Below, one piece after another: positions 33,887 through 42,431 of a stretch of DNA of 50,343 nt; within the stretch, counting starts at the first letter, position 1; each line of letters starts with the position of its first letter. The stretch comes from DAOUBP01 sp034432655. GTDB taxonomy: Bacteria; Chloroflexota; Anaerolineae; CG2-30-64-16. The stretch lies in the NCBI GenBank assembly GCA_034432655.1, contig DAOUBP010000045.1:1-50343 (forward strand), written 5' to 3'. Below the pieces are notes generated by a model. That model was not told where the DNA came from, made no database searches, and saw nothing but the letters and a program-made list of their open reading frames with translations. Position numbers and translations under genes: made by a program.

Positions 33887-34774
33887 ATGAAAAACGGCAC
33901 CCTGGCCGCGTTGGCGGCGTATATCCTCTGGGGCTTGCTGCCGGTCTACTGGAAGGCCGTCGAGCAGGTGCCTGCGCAAGAGATCCTGGGCCACCGGGTC
34001 GTGTGGTCACTGGTGGTCACGTTGGCCCTGCTGGCACTGGGCCGCCAGTGGGGCTGGCTCGGCCGGGTCATCCGGCGGCCGGCCATCCTGCTGCCCTACC
34101 TCGGGACCGCAGGCCTGCTAGGCCTCAACTGGTTCGTCTATATCTGGGCCAACAACAACGGCCACATCGTGGAAACCAGCCTGGGTTACTTCATCAACCC
34201 GCTGGTCAACGTGCTGTTGGGCGTGCTCTTCCTGCACGAGCGGATGCGGCCCTGGCAATGGGCCGCCGTGGGACTGGCAGCCGCCGGCGTGACATACATG
34301 ACATTGGGCTACGGCCAGCTGCCCTGGATCGCGCTGATCCTGGCGTTCAGCTTCGGCTTCTACGGTTTGCTGCGCAAGACAGGCGGGCTGGAGGCGATCC
34401 AGGGTCTGACGGTGGAAACGGGCCTGATGTTTCTGCCGGCGCTGAGTTACCTGCTTTACCTGGACCGGCGCGGGGTTGGCGCCTTTGGACGCGCGGATGC
34501 CACAACGACCTTGCTGCTGGGGCTGGCCGGGGTCGTCACCGCGATCCCGCTCATCCTGTTCGCCTACGGCGCGCGGCGCGTTCCGCTCACCACAATGGGC
34601 GTGCTGCAATACGCTGCGCCCACCGGGCAATTCCTGCTGGGCGTGCTTGCTTACGGCGAGCCTTTCACCCAGGCCCGGCTGATCGGGTTCAGCCTGATCT
34701 GGATTGCCCTGGCGCTGTACACGACGGAAGGCGTCATCGTGCAACGTCGCAACCACGCTCCAGTGGCTTTGTGA
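33887..34774 (+). CDS. rarD: RarD-type EamA/DMT transporter
   Basis: 295-residue membrane protein with about ten helices, beginning LAALAAYILWGLLPVYWKAV and containing LGHRVVWSL and LNWFVYIWANNNGHIVETSLGY (split here by eye), the hallmark of RarD. Substrates of RarD are not established. It starts 13 bases after the NuoE-F fusion with only a weak AAGAAAG upstream, and it separates that gene from the other formate dehydrogenase subunits. This position looks like a secondary insertion into an operon. GCGTGAT words follow its stop codon. Confidence 0.88.
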   Translation: MKNGTLAALAAYILWGLLPVYWKAVEQVPAQEILGHRVVWSLVVTLALLALGRQWGWLGRVIRRPAILLPYLGTAGLLGLNWFVYIWANNNGHIVETSLGYFINPLVNVLLGVLFLHERMRPWQWAAVGLAAAGVTYMTLGYGQLPWIALILAFSFGFYGLLRKTGGLEAIQGLTVETGLMFLPALSYLLYLDRRGVGAFGRADATTTLLLGLAGVVTAIPLILFAYGARRVPLTTMGVLQYAAPTGQFLLGVLAYGEPFTQARLIGFSLIWIALALYTTEGVIVQRRNHAPVAL

Positions 34775-34817
34775 TGCGTGATGCGTGGCGCGTGATGCGC
34801 TGATTCGGTGATCCGGA
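34775..34817. repeat. GCGTGAT heptamer and reverse octamer spacer
   Basis: GCGTGAT, GCGTGGC, GCGTGAT and GCGCTGATTCGGTGATCCGG follow the rarD stop codon and end in the GGAG used by the next gene. GCTGATTC is the reverse complement of the octamer word GAATCAGC seen elsewhere. Confidence 0.7.
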
Positions 34818-34825
34818 GACTCATC

Positions 34826-35473
34826 ATGGCTCAAGACTCAACCCTCATCACCCTGACCATCAACGGTCGGACGGTGCGCGCTGCGCCGGGGACGACCATT
34901 TTGCGGGCTGCGCAACAGGCCGGGGTGGAGATCCCGACCCTGTGTTACCACCCCAACCTGACGGCCAACGGCATCTGCCGGCTGTGTGTGGTGGAAGTGG
35001 TGGGCACGCGTAACCTCCAGCCGTCGTGTGTCGCCAAAGTCAGCAAGGACATGGTGGTGAACACCGAGACGGAGCGCGTGCACACTGCCCGCCGCGTCAT
35101 CCTGGAGTTGCTGGCCTCCACCGTGGATCTGAGCGCGGCGCCTGAGGTGCTGGCGTTGGCCGAACGCTACGGCGCGAACCTCCAGCGCTTTGCAGGCGGC
35201 GTCCGCCGCACATTCCCCGTCTACGACGACAACCCGTTCTATATCCGCGACTACTCAAAATGCGTCATGTGCTGGCGCTGCATCCAGGTGTGCGCAGAGG
35301 ATGTGCAGAACACCTATGCCCTCACCTGGGGCAGCCGCGGCATCCACAGCCACGTGGCCACCGCGTTCCACGAGGACATGCCCGATACAACCTGCGTCTT
35401 CTGCGGCAACTGCGTCGGCGTATGTCCCACCGGGGCGTTGCAGGCGCGAACAGAGTGGCGGATGAGCGGATGA
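34826..35473 (+). CDS. HoxU/NuoG-N-like iron-sulfur electron-transfer subunit
   Basis: 215-residue subunit with an N-terminal [2Fe-2S] ferredoxin domain (CYHPNLTANGICRLC and a later PSC cysteine) and two C-terminal [4Fe-4S] motifs, CVMCWRCIQVC and CVFCGNCVGVC. The His-Cys3 cluster region found in NuoG and HoxU between them is not recognisable. It would carry electrons between the molybdopterin subunit downstream and the diaphorase upstream. GGAG lies eight bases before ATG 34826. Its last codons (RMSG) already follow the octamer rhythm (GCGGATGA twice), so the repeat array extends through the stop codon into the gene. Confidence 0.85.
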   Translation: MAQDSTLITLTINGRTVRAAPGTTILRAAQQAGVEIPTLCYHPNLTANGICRLCVVEVVGTRNLQPSCVAKVSKDMVVNTETERVHTARRVILELLASTVDLSAAPEVLALAERYGANLQRFAGGVRRTFPVYDDNPFYIRDYSKCVMCWRCIQVCAEDVQNTYALTWGSRGIHSHVATAFHEDMPDTTCVFCGNCVGVCPTGALQARTEWRMSG

Positions 35474-35608
35474 GCGAATCAGCGAATCAGCGAATCAGCG
35501 AATCGGCGAATCGACGAATCAGCGAATCAGCGGATCGGCGGATCGGCGAATCAGCGAATCGGCGAATCGACGAATCAGCGAATCAGCGGATCGGCGGATC
35601 GGCGACTG
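35459..35608. repeat. GCGAATCA octamer array with 56-bp higher-order repeat
   Basis: Eighteen or so octamers run in strict phase. Variants are GCGAATCA, GCGAATCG, ACGAATCA and GCGGATCG. A seven-octamer block (GCGAATCA, GCGAATCG, GCGAATCG, ACGAATCA, GCGAATCA, GCGGATCG, GCGGATCG) occurs twice in tandem, giving a 56-bp higher-order period. The array starts inside the preceding gene's last codons. Confidence 0.92.
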
Positions 35609-35657
35609 AGAGGGAACTGAAGGAACTGAGGCAACTCCAGAAATCAAGAGAAGCAAC

Positions 35658-35734
35658 GCAATACGCAATACGAAGTACGCAGTACGCAATACGCAGTACG
35701 CAGTACGCAGTACGCAGTACGCAATACGCAGTAA
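35658..35734. repeat. GCAGTAC/GCAATAC heptamer array (11 units)
   Basis: Eleven heptamers in phase: GCAATAC, GCAATAC, GAAGTAC, GCAGTAC, GCAATAC, four GCAGTAC, GCAATAC and GCAGTAA. The last unit merges with AAAGG, the likely ribosome binding site of the formate dehydrogenase gene. Between the two arrays (35609-35657) is GGAACTGA-type low-complexity sequence. The same heptamer occurs in reverse at 1158-1181 and near 48533-48556. Confidence 0.92.
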
Positions 35735-35744
35735 AGGCTCGCCA

Positions 35745-37949
35745 ATGATCACACCCGACCAAACCATCCGCTCCACCTGCCCCTACTGCGGGGTTGGATG
35801 TCAAATCGTGCTCAACGTCAAAGATGATCGCATCTTCCGGGTGGATGCGCCGTTCGACGCTGCGCCCAACTATGGCCGGCTGTGCGTCAAGGGCCGTTTC
35901 GGCAGCGACTTCGTTCACCACCCCGGCCGGCTGACCGCGCCGTTGATCCGCCGACAACCCCAGGCGCCGGGCCGACGGACCCCGGCCGGGCCGGACGATT
36001 GGCGGGAGGCAACCTGGGACGAGGCACTGGAGCTGGTGGCACAACGGCTGCTGGAGCTGCGCCGCCGTTACGGGCCGGACAGCATCACCGCCAACGCGTC
36101 GGCCAAGGCCACCAATGAGGACAACTATCTGTTACAGAAGTACATGCGCGCGATCATCGGCACCAACAACATTGACCACTGCGCGCGGCTGTGCCACGCG
36201 GGCAGCGTCGCAGGCCTGCAACTGGCCATCGGCTCCAGCGCGATGAGCAACTCCATTGCGGAGATGACCGACCTGGAGTGCTTCATGGTGGTCGGCTCCA
36301 ACACGGCCGAAACCCACCCGGTCATCGCCACCTTTCTCAAGCAGGCAGTAGTGCGCAACGGCGCGCGGCTCATCGTGTGCGACCCGCGACAGATCGAGAT
36401 GACCCATTTCGCCGAGCTCTGGCTGCGCCACAAGCCAGGGACGGACACGGCGCTCTTCAACGCCATGGCGCATGTCATCGTGGCCGAAGGGCTGTACAAC
36501 CCGGCCTTCATTGCCGCGCGTACCGAGGGGTTCGAGGCATATGCGGCGAGCCTGGCCGACAAAACCCCCGAATGGGCTGAGGCGATCACCGGCGTGCCGG
36601 CGGACGACATCCGCCGTGCGGCGCGCATCTATGCGACGGCCCGCGCGGCGGCCATCTACTGGGGCATGGGCATCAGCCAGAGCACGCATGGCACCGACAA
36701 TACCCTGACCCTGACCAATCTGGCGCTGCTGTGCGGACATGTGGGCCGGCCGGGCACCGGACTCAACCCGCTGCGGGGCCAGAACAACGTCCAGGGCTGC
36801 TCCGATGCCGGCGGTCTGCCATCGTTCTACACCGCCTACCAGCCGGTCACCGACTCGGAGGTGCGCGGCCGCTTCGAGGCCGCATGGAGCGTGCCGTTGC
36901 CCGCTCAGCCCGGGCTCACCGCCACCGAATTCGTGGACGGCGTGCTGACGGGGCAGGTGAAAGGGTGGTATGTGATGGGCGAGGACCCCCTGATGAGCGA
37001 ACCGCACCTGGCACACGCTCGTCACGCAGTGGAACAACTGGAGTTCTTCGTCGCCCAGGACATCTTCTTCAACGAGAGCAACGTCTACGCCGACGTGATC
37101 CTGCCTGCAGCCAGCTATGCAGAAAAGGACGGCACCTTCACTAACTCCGATCGCCGCGTGCAACGCATCCGCCGCGCAGTGCCGCCCCCTGGCCTGGCCC
37201 GCGCGGATTGGGAGATCATCGCCGACCTGGCCCGCCGCACCCTGGCGCACATGGCCCAGGCAGGTGATCTGTCCCCGGACAAAGCAGCCACCTTGATCGC
37301 TGGCTGGCGCTATGCCGGCCCGGCCGACATCTGGCGGGAGATGCGTCAGGTAACGCCCGATTTCTATGGCATCACCTATGCCCGCTTGGAGCGCGAGAGC
37401 GGCGTCCACTGGCCCTGCCCGTCGCTCGACCATCCCGGCACGCCTATCCTGTTCGCCGACGACTTCCCCCGCGGCCGCGGCAGGTTTTGGCCGGTGGAAT
37501 ATGGCACAGAGAGCGAACTGCCCGACGCCGACTACCCGTTTGTCCTCAGCACCGGCCGCGTGCTTTACCACTGGCACGGCGGCGCGATGACGCGCGTCTC
37601 TGCGCTGGATGCCGCCTGGCCCGAGTGCACGGTGGAACTGCACCCCAAGGATGCAGAGAAGCTGGGTTTAGGGACTGGGGATTGGGTTGAGGTTGCCAGC
37701 CGCCGCGGCAGCATCACCGCCCGCGCCCTGGTCACCGGCCGCTCCCCGCGCGGCACGGTCTTCATCCCCTTCCACTTCGCCGAGGCCGCGGCCAACGTCC
37801 TGACCGACAACCGGCTGGACAGACGCGCCAAGATCCCAGACTACAAGGTGTGTGCCGTGGCCGTCCGCCCGGCCTCCGCGCCCGCCCGTCCCGGCGCCGA
37901 CATCCCTCTGACCGACCGCGGGGCGATCAAGGACCTCACAAGGCGGTAG
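35745..37949 (+). CDS. fdhA: molybdopterin formate dehydrogenase alpha subunit, cysteine type
   Basis: 734-residue molybdenum/tungsten oxidoreductase. CPYCGVGC...LCVKGRFG near the N-terminus binds [4Fe-4S]. The active-site segment DHCARLCHAGSVAGL has cysteine where FdhF has selenocysteine. GQNNVQGCSDAGGLP, EDPLMSEPH, VILPAASYAEKDGTFTNSDR and LSTGRVLYHWHGGAMTR are formate dehydrogenase signatures. There is no Tat signal, so it is cytoplasmic, in keeping with an NAD-linked soluble complex with the NuoE-F fusion and the ferredoxin subunit. AAAGG lies seven bases before ATG 35745, at the edge of a repeat array. FdhD-type maturation genes are not seen in the window. Confidence 0.9.
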   Translation: MITPDQTIRSTCPYCGVGCQIVLNVKDDRIFRVDAPFDAAPNYGRLCVKGRFGSDFVHHPGRLTAPLIRRQPQAPGRRTPAGPDDWREATWDEALELVAQRLLELRRRYGPDSITANASAKATNEDNYLLQKYMRAIIGTNNIDHCARLCHAGSVAGLQLAIGSSAMSNSIAEMTDLECFMVVGSNTAETHPVIATFLKQAVVRNGARLIVCDPRQIEMTHFAELWLRHKPGTDTALFNAMAHVIVAEGLYNPAFIAARTEGFEAYAASLADKTPEWAEAITGVPADDIRRAARIYATARAAAIYWGMGISQSTHGTDNTLTLTNLALLCGHVGRPGTGLNPLRGQNNVQGCSDAGGLPSFYTAYQPVTDSEVRGRFEAAWSVPLPAQPGLTATEFVDGVLTGQVKGWYVMGEDPLMSEPHLAHARHAVEQLEFFVAQDIFFNESNVYADVILPAASYAEKDGTFTNSDRRVQRIRRAVPPPGLARADWEIIADLARRTLAHMAQAGDLSPDKAATLIAGWRYAGPADIWREMRQVTPDFYGITYARLERESGVHWPCPSLDHPGTPILFADDFPRGRGRFWPVEYGTESELPDADYPFVLSTGRVLYHWHGGAMTRVSALDAAWPECTVELHPKDAEKLGLGTGDWVEVASRRGSITARALVTGRSPRGTVFIPFHFAEAAANVLTDNRLDRRAKIPDYKVCAVAVRPASAPARPGADIPLTDRGAIKDLTRR

Positions 37950-37988
37950 AGAGACTTCAACGCGTCCCTGAAAAAAGTGAACAACCCC

Positions 37989-38017
37989 TTGACACAACTC
38001 TCCCACCGGTGTACACT
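37989..38017 (+). promoter_or_regulatory. sigma-70-type promoter upstream of the small unknown gene and dGTPase
   Basis: TTGACA (37989-37994), a 17-base spacer and TACACT (38012-38017). The transcript leader would be about 170 bases and would contain the whole 105-bp palindromic element. Confidence 0.65.
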
Positions 38018-38066
38018 GCGGGCAGTGAAACATGCCGGCAGAGTGCACTATCATCCGACGACGAGT

Positions 38067-38171
38067 CTCAGTAGATCACAGTTTGGCTCACGCAAAGCCG
38101 CCAAGAGCGCAAAGAGTCCTTGTTTTTCCTTGGCGTCTTTGCGTCTTTGCGTGAGATTCGTGATCTACTGA
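38067..38171. repeat. 105-bp dispersed palindromic element, copy 2
   Basis: Matches the copy at 1182-1286 with two differences. Here the terminal palindrome extends outward by a few bases, GAGTCTCAGTAGATCAC facing GTGATCTACTGAGTC. It lies between a good promoter and the next start codon, so it would be transcribed as a long 5'-UTR hairpin. Confidence 0.9.
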
Positions 38172-38191
38172 GTCTAGAACGTAATCGCACC

Positions 38192-38623
38192 ATGTCTCTA
38201 CCCAACATCCAGTCATGTGACTGTCCGGGCGCCCAGGAGATCCTGGCCGACCTGGATGACGACCTGCTTGATCTGCAGCCCGGCGAACGGCTGTGGAAGC
38301 TCTATTGTTTCCGCACGACCGGCCATGCCACCGGTCTCCGGCACCGCATCTACACCAAGCGCAAGGTCAACGGCCGTCTGGCCCTGATCACCTTCGCCGT
38401 CCATAACCCGCCCAGCGCGCGAGACGGCGCCAACGGCCATCCGGCCTCCCGAGCTGTGCGCTCGGGCATCGCCAGGGTGCCCGACCTGACAGCCGAGGAC
38501 CTGGATCGCATCATCAGCGCGATCCGACGCCAGGTGCAGGCGGACAGCGAGACCTGCGAGGAGATTGACCTGACCCGGTTCACGACCCTACAAGAACAGA
38601 TCGCCTGGCTGGAAGAACACTAG
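38192..38623 (+). CDS. small protein of unknown function (143 aa)
   Basis: I do not recognise this family. The protein is soluble and mixed in charge, with two N-terminal cysteines (SCDCPG) and one near the C-terminus (SETCEEID). The middle segment (RHRIYTKRKVNGRLALITFAVHN) looks like beta structure, followed by a region rich in small residues and two helices (DLTAEDLDRIISAIRRQVQ; TLQEQIAWLEEH). Codon use is like the neighbours, so it is probably real. ATG 38192 follows the 105-bp element; no ribosome binding site is evident. It is 17 bases from the dGTPase gene and probably co-transcribed with it. Confidence 0.7.
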   Translation: MSLPNIQSCDCPGAQEILADLDDDLLDLQPGERLWKLYCFRTTGHATGLRHRIYTKRKVNGRLALITFAVHNPPSARDGANGHPASRAVRSGIARVPDLTAEDLDRIISAIRRQVQADSETCEEIDLTRFTTLQEQIAWLEEH

Positions 38624-38640
38624 GCAGAGTGAGGCGTGCC

Positions 38641-39801
38641 ATGTTCCTGAGCCGTGAAGAGATCGAGGCGCGCGAGCGAAGTACCCTGGCCCCTTACGGC
38701 ATGGCCAGCAGTGCCAGCCGCGGCCGCGTCCATCCCGAAGAAGAACACCCCTACCGGACGGCGTTTCAACGTGATCGCGACCGGGTTATCCACACCACGG
38801 CCTTCCGCCGGCTGGAGTACAAAACTCAGGTCTTCGTCTACCACGAAGGAGACCACTACCGCAACCGCCTCACCCACACCATCGAGGTCGCGCAGATCGG
38901 CCGCAGCCTTGCCCGCGCGCTGGGCGCCAACGAGGACCTCACCGAGGCCATCTGCCTGGCTCACGACCTGGGCCACCCCGCGTTCGGCCATACCGGTGAA
39001 CACACCCTGAACCGGCTCATGGCCGCCTACGGCGGTTTCGACCACCAGCGCCAGACCATGCGCATTGTGACATTGCTGGAAGATCGTTATGTCGAATTCC
39101 CTGGGTTGAACCTCACCTATGAGGTGCGAGAGGGCCTGGTCAAACACGACACCGATTACGACGTGACGGACGCTACCGGCTACGAACCCGAAAAGGCCGG
39201 CACCCTGGAGTGTCAGCTCAGCAATCTGGCGGACGAAATCGCCTACAACACTGCCGATCTGGAGGACGGGCTGCGCAGCGGGGTGCTCGACCCGTTGGAA
39301 GTGCAAAAGCTCGGGGTGTGGCAGATGGTGATGGCCTCGCTGGGGGAAAAACCGGATTGCCGGCTGGAGGATCAGCTGCGCGCACGCGTCATTCGCCGGC
39401 TGATCGGGCTCGAGATCACCGACGCGATCACTGCCACAGCGGGGAACCTGGCCAGCGCCGGCGTCCGCTCGGTGGAGGACGTGCGCGCGGCGGGAAGCAA
39501 TCTGGCAGGCTTCTCGCCGGAGATGCAGGCGCTGAACAGGGAATTAAAAGACTTTCTGCTCAGCAACTTCTATCTGCACCCGCGCGTGATGCGCATGGCC
39601 TACAAAGCCAACCGCATGTTGACGGCGCTGTTCGAAGCATATCTGGAGGAGCCGCGCCAGCTGCCCCGCGAGGTGCAGACGCGCATCCAGCGCGGCCCCG
39701 ATTCGATCCAACGTGTTATCTGCGACTACATCGCCGGCATGACGGATCGTTACGCGATCCAGGAATATAAACGCCTCTTCGATCCTGAGGCGCGCGGCTG
39801 A
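38641..39801 (+). CDS. dgt: deoxyguanosinetriphosphate triphosphohydrolase-like HD protein
   Basis: 386-residue HD-domain nucleotide hydrolase. FQRDRDRVIHTTAFRRLEYKTQVF is the family's N-terminal motif region (read in two halves); RLTHTIEVAQIGR gives the first histidine and LAHDLGHPAFGHTGE the HD pair; LSNLADEIAYNTADLEDG carries the final aspartate. Relatives hydrolyse dNTPs to nucleosides plus triphosphate and help control dNTP pools. ATG 38641 with GAGG six bases upstream is chosen over GTG 38629. It ends 7 bases from the stop of the convergent membrane-protein gene, without room for a terminator. Confidence 0.92.
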   Translation: MFLSREEIEARERSTLAPYGMASSASRGRVHPEEEHPYRTAFQRDRDRVIHTTAFRRLEYKTQVFVYHEGDHYRNRLTHTIEVAQIGRSLARALGANEDLTEAICLAHDLGHPAFGHTGEHTLNRLMAAYGGFDHQRQTMRIVTLLEDRYVEFPGLNLTYEVREGLVKHDTDYDVTDATGYEPEKAGTLECQLSNLADEIAYNTADLEDGLRSGVLDPLEVQKLGVWQMVMASLGEKPDCRLEDQLRARVIRRLIGLEITDAITATAGNLASAGVRSVEDVRAAGSNLAGFSPEMQALNRELKDFLLSNFYLHPRVMRMAYKANRMLTALFEAYLEEPRQLPREVQTRIQRGPDSIQRVICDYIAGMTDRYAIQEYKRLFDPEARG

Positions 39802-39808
39802 AGCGAGC

Positions 39809-41098
39809 CTATTCCTTCCGGAAAACCTGGAAGTTCACCTGGAGCTCGGCAAAAACTCCGCGATAGGGCTCCTGTTCCGCATAGCTGACCCGCTCCACCT
39901 TGCCCCGCAACAACAGATCGTGCGACTCCAGGGTGAACTCGGTGCCGGGCCGCACCTGGATGACCTCATGTCCGCCGGCTTGCTCGGAGCGCAGCGCTGT
40001 GTCGCGATAACCGCCCTCGCCCATCAACACTTTCATCCGTGTGTCAGGATCACTGCTGTCCCACAGCCACGCCTGTAGCGCCACCGCCTGATCACGCCGC
40101 GGCCCCACCGGCTCGTTGAGCTGCAACCCGCACTGGCCCATGTAGCCATCCACCGGGTCGTTGATGTCGAACGCCTCGTCGTAATCGCTTTCGCCCTGGT
40201 AAATGGCCGTGTATTCCCCCAGCTTCTTTAGCCCGGAGCCCGGGCCAACAGGCGCCGGCCGGGGTGGCATTGAGCGCGCAGACGGTTGCGGTTGCGCAGG
40301 CGGGACAGTTACTGCTGGCGGCTCCATCTGCGGCCCAGGGGATGGTGAGAGCGATCGGATGTATGTCTCCAGATCCGGTTCGCTCTCGACTTGTCTGGGC
40401 CGCTCGGGCTCCCTGGCAGGAGCGGGCGAAGTGCGCAACGGAGGCCGCGCCTGAGGGGCCTCTGCGGGCGCAGGCCAGCGCGACTTCACCTCCGCCACGA
40501 CCTCATCGGCCGCGGTGGGGGCCTCCTCAGCCGGGCTACGCACCCCGCGTTGTGGCTCAGGGCTCAACACAGGCTTTGCGGACCGCTGCTGGTACTTGCG
40601 CCACTGCTGGAACAGGAACCAGAAGGCCGCCACACCGAGCGCCACCAGGAGCAGCCAGAGCCCCGCCACGCAGACGGTACGCAACGCCTGCATAAAGGGC
40701 GAGGGCTCGGCGCTGGTCGGTGGCGCGGCCGGCTGCGCCGGCGCAGGCCCGGCCGTCAGGTTGAGCGCAGTGATCAACAGTTGCAATTGTTCAGCCCGCC
40801 TGGCGTCGGTTTCCAGGAACCGCTCTTGCGCGTAGGTCAGGACTTTGGCCAGCTCTTCCTGCGGCCACGACGCCAGACGCTTCTGGGCCAGGTTCAGGTC
40901 GCGGTTGGCCGCGTAGGATTCGGCCACCATGGCCAGGTACTCGTCGCGTTCTTCAGCGCGCAGATCAACGGGATAGGTGTTGGTCCATTGCACAGGCCAG
41001 ATCCACCAGCCGATGATCAAGCCGATCAAGACACCGGCCAGCAACGCCATCACCGGCCAAAAATAGGACGGCCTCCCCTCGGTAGTGTTGCGGTTCAT
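39809..41098 (-). CDS. two-helix membrane protein with proline-rich cytoplasmic linker, unknown function
   Basis: 429 residues, family not recognised. One transmembrane helix is at about 13-35 (PVMALLAGVLIGLIIGWWIW) and another at about 140-160 (VAGLWLLLVALGVAAFWFLF). Between them lies an extracytoplasmic helical segment (ERDEYLAMVAESYAANRDLNLAQKRL). After the second helix comes a long Pro/Ala/Glu-rich linker (about 170-290), then a C-terminal beta-rich domain (about 300-429) with GEYTAIYQGESDYDEAF. The C-terminal part recalls small beta-sandwich or FHA-like modules but I cannot name it. GGAGGAG precedes ATG 41098. It is 36 bases downstream of the aminopeptidase gene. Confidence 0.75.
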   Translation of the reverse strand: MNRNTTEGRPSYFWPVMALLAGVLIGLIIGWWIWPVQWTNTYPVDLRAEERDEYLAMVAESYAANRDLNLAQKRLASWPQEELAKVLTYAQERFLETDARRAEQLQLLITALNLTAGPAPAQPAAPPTSAEPSPFMQALRTVCVAGLWLLLVALGVAAFWFLFQQWRKYQQRSAKPVLSPEPQRGVRSPAEEAPTAADEVVAEVKSRWPAPAEAPQARPPLRTSPAPAREPERPRQVESEPDLETYIRSLSPSPGPQMEPPAVTVPPAQPQPSARSMPPRPAPVGPGSGLKKLGEYTAIYQGESDYDEAFDINDPVDGYMGQCGLQLNEPVGPRRDQAVALQAWLWDSSDPDTRMKVLMGEGGYRDTALRSEQAGGHEVIQVRPGTEFTLESHDLLLRGKVERVSYAEQEPYRGVFAELQVNFQVFRKE

Positions 41099-41134
41099 AG
41101 GGCTCCTCCTCCCGGGTAGCGCTCTCACGACACT

Positions 41135-42223
41135 TTAGATTATCGGCTCTTTGGGCGCCTGTGTCAATACCTCCGCACCGTTCTCTGTCACCAGGACGAT
41201 GTCCTCGATGCGCACACCACCCCAGCCCGGCAGGTAAATGCCCGGCTCTACTGTGACGAAATTACCAGGGGCCAGGGTGTCGGTTGAGATGCGGCTCAGG
41301 CGCGGCAGCTCATGTACCGCCAGCCCGACGCCATGGCCCAGGCCATGGCCGAAGAAGTCACCGTAACCGGCCTCGGTGATCACCTGCCGCGCCACCGCAT
41401 CCGCTTCCGGACCGCTCATGCCAGGGCGGATGGCAGCCTCGGCCGCGGTCTGGGCCTGAAGCACTGTGTTGTAAACAGACCAGAACTTTTCCGGGTCGGC
41501 CGGCTGGCCGAGACAGACGGTGCGCGTCAGGTCGGAGCAGTAACCGTTGAGCCGGGCGCCCATGTCAATCACGATGGGCTGGCCAGGGACCAGGGGGGCA
41601 TCGGTGGGCCGGGCATGCGGCTTGGCGCCGTTGGGCCCGCCGGCCACGATGACCTCAAAAGAGGCTGCCTGGGCCCCGTGGGTGCGCATGTAGCTCTCGA
41701 TGATCCAGGCCAGCTCCCGCTCTGTCATCCCGGGCCGGACCTGACCCAGGGCCGCCACCAGCGCCTCATCGGCCAGGGCGATGGCCGCGCGCAGCACGGC
41801 GGCTTCGTAGTCATCTTTGCGGGCGCGCAATCCGCTCACCAGCGCTTTGGCCGGCAACCACTCGATCTCCGGCACGGCCTTGGACCAGGTTTGCACTTCG
41901 TCAAAAGTGGCATGGTCAGATTGAAACGCCAGCCGCTGCACGCCGGCCGCCGCCAGCATGGTGGGCAGGGCTTCGCCCAACGTGGTGGTCACCTTGACCA
42001 GGGTGTAGTCAGGGCTTTCCTGGGCGACCTGCTCGAAGTAACGGAAATCGGTGGCGATCCACGCGCCCTGCTGCGTGATGAGCAGCCAGCCCGAGGAGCC
42101 CGAGAATCCGCTGAGGTAATAGCGATCCTCCGGCTGGCTGACCAGCAGGCCATCGGCCCCGAGGTCGGCCAGCACGCTGCGCAAGCGCGCCAGCCGGGCG
42201 GTGATGAGAGAGGATGACGTCAT
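41135..42223 (-). CDS. M24-family Xaa-Pro aminopeptidase
   Basis: 362-residue metallopeptidase. The creatinase-type N-terminal domain (about 1-130) precedes the pita-bread catalytic domain with IDMGARLNGYCSDLTRTV (two Asp ligands), GHGLGHGVGLAVHE (His) and VEPGIYLPGWGGVRIEDIV (two Glu). Its size fits the YpdF/PepQ-like cytosolic group that removes residues before proline. ATG 42223 has GGAG about ten bases upstream. The region beyond its start is repeat for 750 bases, so its promoter must lie close by, but none is clear. Confidence 0.92.
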   Translation of the reverse strand: MTSSSLITARLARLRSVLADLGADGLLVSQPEDRYYLSGFSGSSGWLLITQQGAWIATDFRYFEQVAQESPDYTLVKVTTTLGEALPTMLAAAGVQRLAFQSDHATFDEVQTWSKAVPEIEWLPAKALVSGLRARKDDYEAAVLRAAIALADEALVAALGQVRPGMTERELAWIIESYMRTHGAQAASFEVIVAGGPNGAKPHARPTDAPLVPGQPIVIDMGARLNGYCSDLTRTVCLGQPADPEKFWSVYNTVLQAQTAAEAAIRPGMSGPEADAVARQVITEAGYGDFFGHGLGHGVGLAVHELPRLSRISTDTLAPGNFVTVEPGIYLPGWGGVRIEDIVLVTENGAEVLTQAPKEPII

Positions 42224-42266
42224 CGAGATGATCTCCTTTCCATGAACCTGCGAACAACCGATGCAA

Positions 42267-42386
42267 GGCCTGGGATTGAAATCACCAGGCTGGTACAGCG
42301 CAAACCTGCTACAAGCAGGTTACAAACAACCCGTGAGTGCGCTTGAGCGCACTTTCTGTCTCATCAGGCGCCGAATTCATTCGGCG
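42267..42386. repeat. string of four unrelated perfect or near-perfect short hairpins
   Basis: In order: GCCTGGGAT-TGAA-ATCACCAGGC (42268-42290, one bulge), AACCTGCT-ACA-AGCAGGTT (42303-42321), AGTGCGC-TTGA-GCGCACT (42336-42353) and CGCCGAA-TTCA-TTCGGCG (42369-42386). Stem sequences differ, but loops are nearly all TGAA, TTGA or TTCA. No gene lies between 42224 and 42978. Confidence 0.85.
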
Positions 42387-42431
42387 ACACCGCAGCCACG
42401 CTCGCGGACTGCGCGCGAGGCATCTCGTAAC

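Noticed and set aside
32545..33900. Minus-strand 451-residue frame opposite the NuoE-F fusion
   Set aside because: Antisense shadow; the fusion gene's cofactor motifs are complete on the plus strand.
36190..36240. Selenocysteine-type formate dehydrogenase
   Set aside because: The active-site codon in ARLCHAGS is a cysteine codon, not TGA, and the frame is continuous.
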